In this document: positions 61,917 to 64,000 of the stretch, piece after piece | How positions within the stretch are numbered: the first letter of the stretch is position 1 | Layout: each line of letters begins with the position of its first letter | NCBI RefSeq assembly: GCF_028435365.1 | Contig: NZ_JAGTJJ010000006.1 | Coordinates: 124,001-188,000, forward strand | Reading direction: 5' to 3' | DNA length: 64,000 nt | Source of the DNA: Polyangium jinanense | GTDB lineage: Bacteria; Myxococcota; Polyangia; Polyangiales; Polyangiaceae | Program-made: the position numbers and the translations under genes | Notes under the pieces: generated by a model | Databases searched by the model: none | Told to the model about the DNA's origin: nothing | The model's input: only the letters and a program-made list of their open reading frames with translations

Positions 61917-64000
61917 TGACGACCGCCGCGCAAAACGCTTCGTCTGCCCGCCCTCCCTTCATCGGGACCAACGTGCCGCGCACCGATGGTGCGTCCAAGG
62001 TGACGGGGCGCGCCGCGTACGTCGACGACCTCCCTCGCGAGCCCGGTGAGCTCTTCGGCGCCACCGTGCGCAGCCTCGTCCCGCGCGCCCGCCTCCGCGG
62101 CATCACCCTCGATCCCGCGTTCGACTGGAGCGACGTCACCGTCGTGCGCGCCTCGGATCTCGCGGTGAACGAGGTCCAGTGCATCTCGGCCGAGCAGCCG
62201 ATCCTCGCAGCCGATCAGATCCGCCACGCGTACGAGCCCGTCGTCCTCCTCGCGTGCGCGGACAAACGCAAGCTCGCGCAGGCCGTGCGTGCCGTGAAGC
62301 TCGACCTCGAGCCGCTCACGCCCATCCTCGACCCCGAGCAATCACTCGCCAAGGTCGACGTCATCTGGGGCGAGGACAACGTCCACAAGCGCTTCTCCAT
62401 CACGAAGGGTCGCGCCGATCTCCCTGACCCGGCCGGAAGCGCCGCCGCGATCGAAGCCGCGATCGCGAACTGCGAGGTCGTCGTCCGCGGCCGCTACACG
62501 ACGCACCACCAGGAGCAGCTCTACATCGAGCCGCAGGGCGTGATCGCCCACTGGGACGAGAAGGGCGTCCACATCACGGGCTCCCTCCAGTGCCCTTATT
62601 ACGTGCACAAAGCGCTCGTCCACGGCTTCAAGCTCGCGGCCGATCACGTGCACGTCACGCAGGCCGTCACGGGCGGCGGGTTCGGCGGCAAGGAGGAGTA
62701 TCCCTCGGTGATCGCCCTCCACGCCGCGCTCCTCGCGCAGAAGAGCGGCAAGCCCGTGCGCATGATCTACGACCGCAAGGAGGACATCGAGGCGACCACC
62801 AAGCGTCACCCGGCCATCTGCGAGATCGCTTCCGGCTGCGATCGCGACGGCACGCTCCGCGCGCTCTCCATCCGCATCCTCATGGACGGCGGCGCGTACA
62901 TGACGCTCACGCCCGTCGTCCTCTCGCGCGGCGCCCTCCACGCCGCCGGCGTCTACCGCTGGGATGACGTGCGCATCGACGCCATCGCCGTCGCCACGAA
63001 CACCCCGCCGAACGGCGCTTTCCGCGGCTTCGGCGCGCCCCAGACCATCTGGGCCATCGAGCGCCACCTCGACCGCGTCGCAGAGGAGCTCGGCCGCGAT
63101 CCGATGGACCTCAAGGCGCAGAACATGCTGCGCGAGGGCGACACCACGGCCACGGGCCAGACCCTGCGCGGCTCCGTCGGCGTCGCCGAGTGCCTGGAGA
63201 AAGCCCTCACGGCGAGCGGGTACCACGACAAACGCAAAGCGCCTCCGGTCGTCCGCGGCCGCGTCGCGCGGGGCATCGGCGCGAGCGTCTTCATGCACGG
63301 CGCGGGCTTCACCGGCTCGGGCGAGAAGTACCTCAAGGGCCGCGTCGCCGTGGATCTCCTGCCCGGCGGCCGCCTGCGCATCCGCACCGCCTCGACCGAC
63401 ATCGGCCAGGGCACCGAGACCGTCTTCCGCCAGATCGTGGCCGACGCGGCGGGCGTCCGCCTCGAAGACGTCGACTTCGCCGTTCCTTCGACCTCGTACG
63501 TTCCCGACTCCGGCCCCACGGTCGCCTCGCGCACGGTCATGGTCGTCGGCGGCATCGTCGAGCGCGCCGCGCGTGAAGTCGCCGCGCGCGTCCGCGCCGA
63601 GCAGGAGGCTTCCGGCGGCGACTTCGCCGCGGCCGCCGATCGTTTGCTCTCCAAGGAACGCGAGGTCACCGCGCTCGTGCAGTACGAGCATCCCGGCTGG
63701 GTCACCTGGGACGACAGCACGTACAAAGGCGACGCGTACCCCGTGTACGGCTACGCGTGCGACGTGGCCGAGGTCGAGGTCGATCTCGACACGCTGGAGG
63801 TCACGGTCACTGGCTTCTGGTCCGCGACGGACGTGGGCAAGGCGATCCACCCCGTCATGTGCAAGGGCCAGATCGAGGGCGGCAGCCTCCAGGCGATCGG
63901 CTGGGCGCTCTGGGAGGACGTCGTCTGGAAAAACGGCCTCATCCAGAACCCGCGCATGACGAACTACATCATCCCGACCGCGCTCGACGCGCCTCCGATG
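61917..64000 (+). CDS. xdhB: Xanthine dehydrogenase-type molybdopterin-binding large subunit (3' end cut)
   Basis: About 694 codons from ATG 61917, open to the window end. N-terminal a/b hammerhead domain (IGTNVPRTDGASKVTGRAAYVDDLP), then Mo-binding segments: QAVTGGGFGGKEEYP, NTPPNGAFRGFGAPQTIWA, ASTDIGQGTETVFRQI and GWALWEDVVWKNG. FRGFGAPQ and GQGTETV are diagnostic of the xanthine oxidase family. The [2Fe-2S] and FAD subunits are not seen upstream, so they are probably downstream. Substrate not assigned; gene symbol is by family. Confidence 0.88.

Overview
The window is very GC-rich and gene-dense. Lipoproteins, eukaryote-like Ser/Thr kinases, a GAF kinase, a PAS hybrid kinase and long alanine/proline/glycine-rich linkers together point to a myxobacterium (Myxococcota), most likely of the Polyangiales/Sorangium type. 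That placement is inferred from gene content and base composition; no rRNA gene is present. I saw no rRNA, tRNA, CRISPR array or complete insertion sequence.

Layout: 1-7.8 kb (- strand) holds a truncated lipoprotein, a helical orphan protein, a compact three-gene cassette with a P-loop ATPase, and a cation P-type ATPase with two small accessory proteins. 7.9-15.4 kb (- strand) is a complete Ton system (tonB-exbB-exbD-exbD-TonB-dependent receptor-beta-helix lipoprotein) behind an OmpR/PhoB-type regulator; one 17-bp bipartite motif lies before tonB and twice before the regulator. 15.5-20.9 kb: PrsW-like protease, lipoprotein, LolA, RuvC, a GlcD-like FAD oxidase and a surface lipoprotein. 21-26.8 kb: a three-GAF histidine kinase, convergent with an operon whose first gene carries two in-frame TGA codons (TGA-Gly-Ala-TGA) just after a signal peptide. 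A GGUC-loop hairpin follows at the distance of the E. coli fdhF SECIS, so I read it as a U-x-x-U selenoprotein. A small lipoprotein and a di-heme cytochrome follow it.

27-38.5 kb: phosphoribosyltransferase, PdxH, S41-like protease, enolase-superfamily enzyme, GH9 cellulase, YjbQ, ThpR and a hybrid kinase with a FixL-type haem PAS domain. 38.5-41.7 kb is a decayed, repeat-rich stretch: 42-bp tandem repeats, a broken ECF sigma gene between two inverted hexanucleotide arrays, a REP-like hairpin and a truncated four-helix-bundle gene, flanked by two orphan helical proteins resembling the one at 0.6 kb. 41.7-57.4 kb: surface proteins, a Ser/Thr kinase, an RND/MMPL exporter with a LolA-like carrier and a porin-like protein, an MpaB-type oxygenase and a pseudokinase. 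57.4-64 kb: a HEAT-methyltransferase fusion, then xdhC, a mocA-like gene, an ADP-ribosylglycohydrolase and a molybdenum hydroxylase large subunit cut by the window end.

The items most worth following up are the putative UxxU selenoprotein operon, the ATPase cassette at 1.6-3.8 kb, the shared regulator motif, and the decayed repeat locus.
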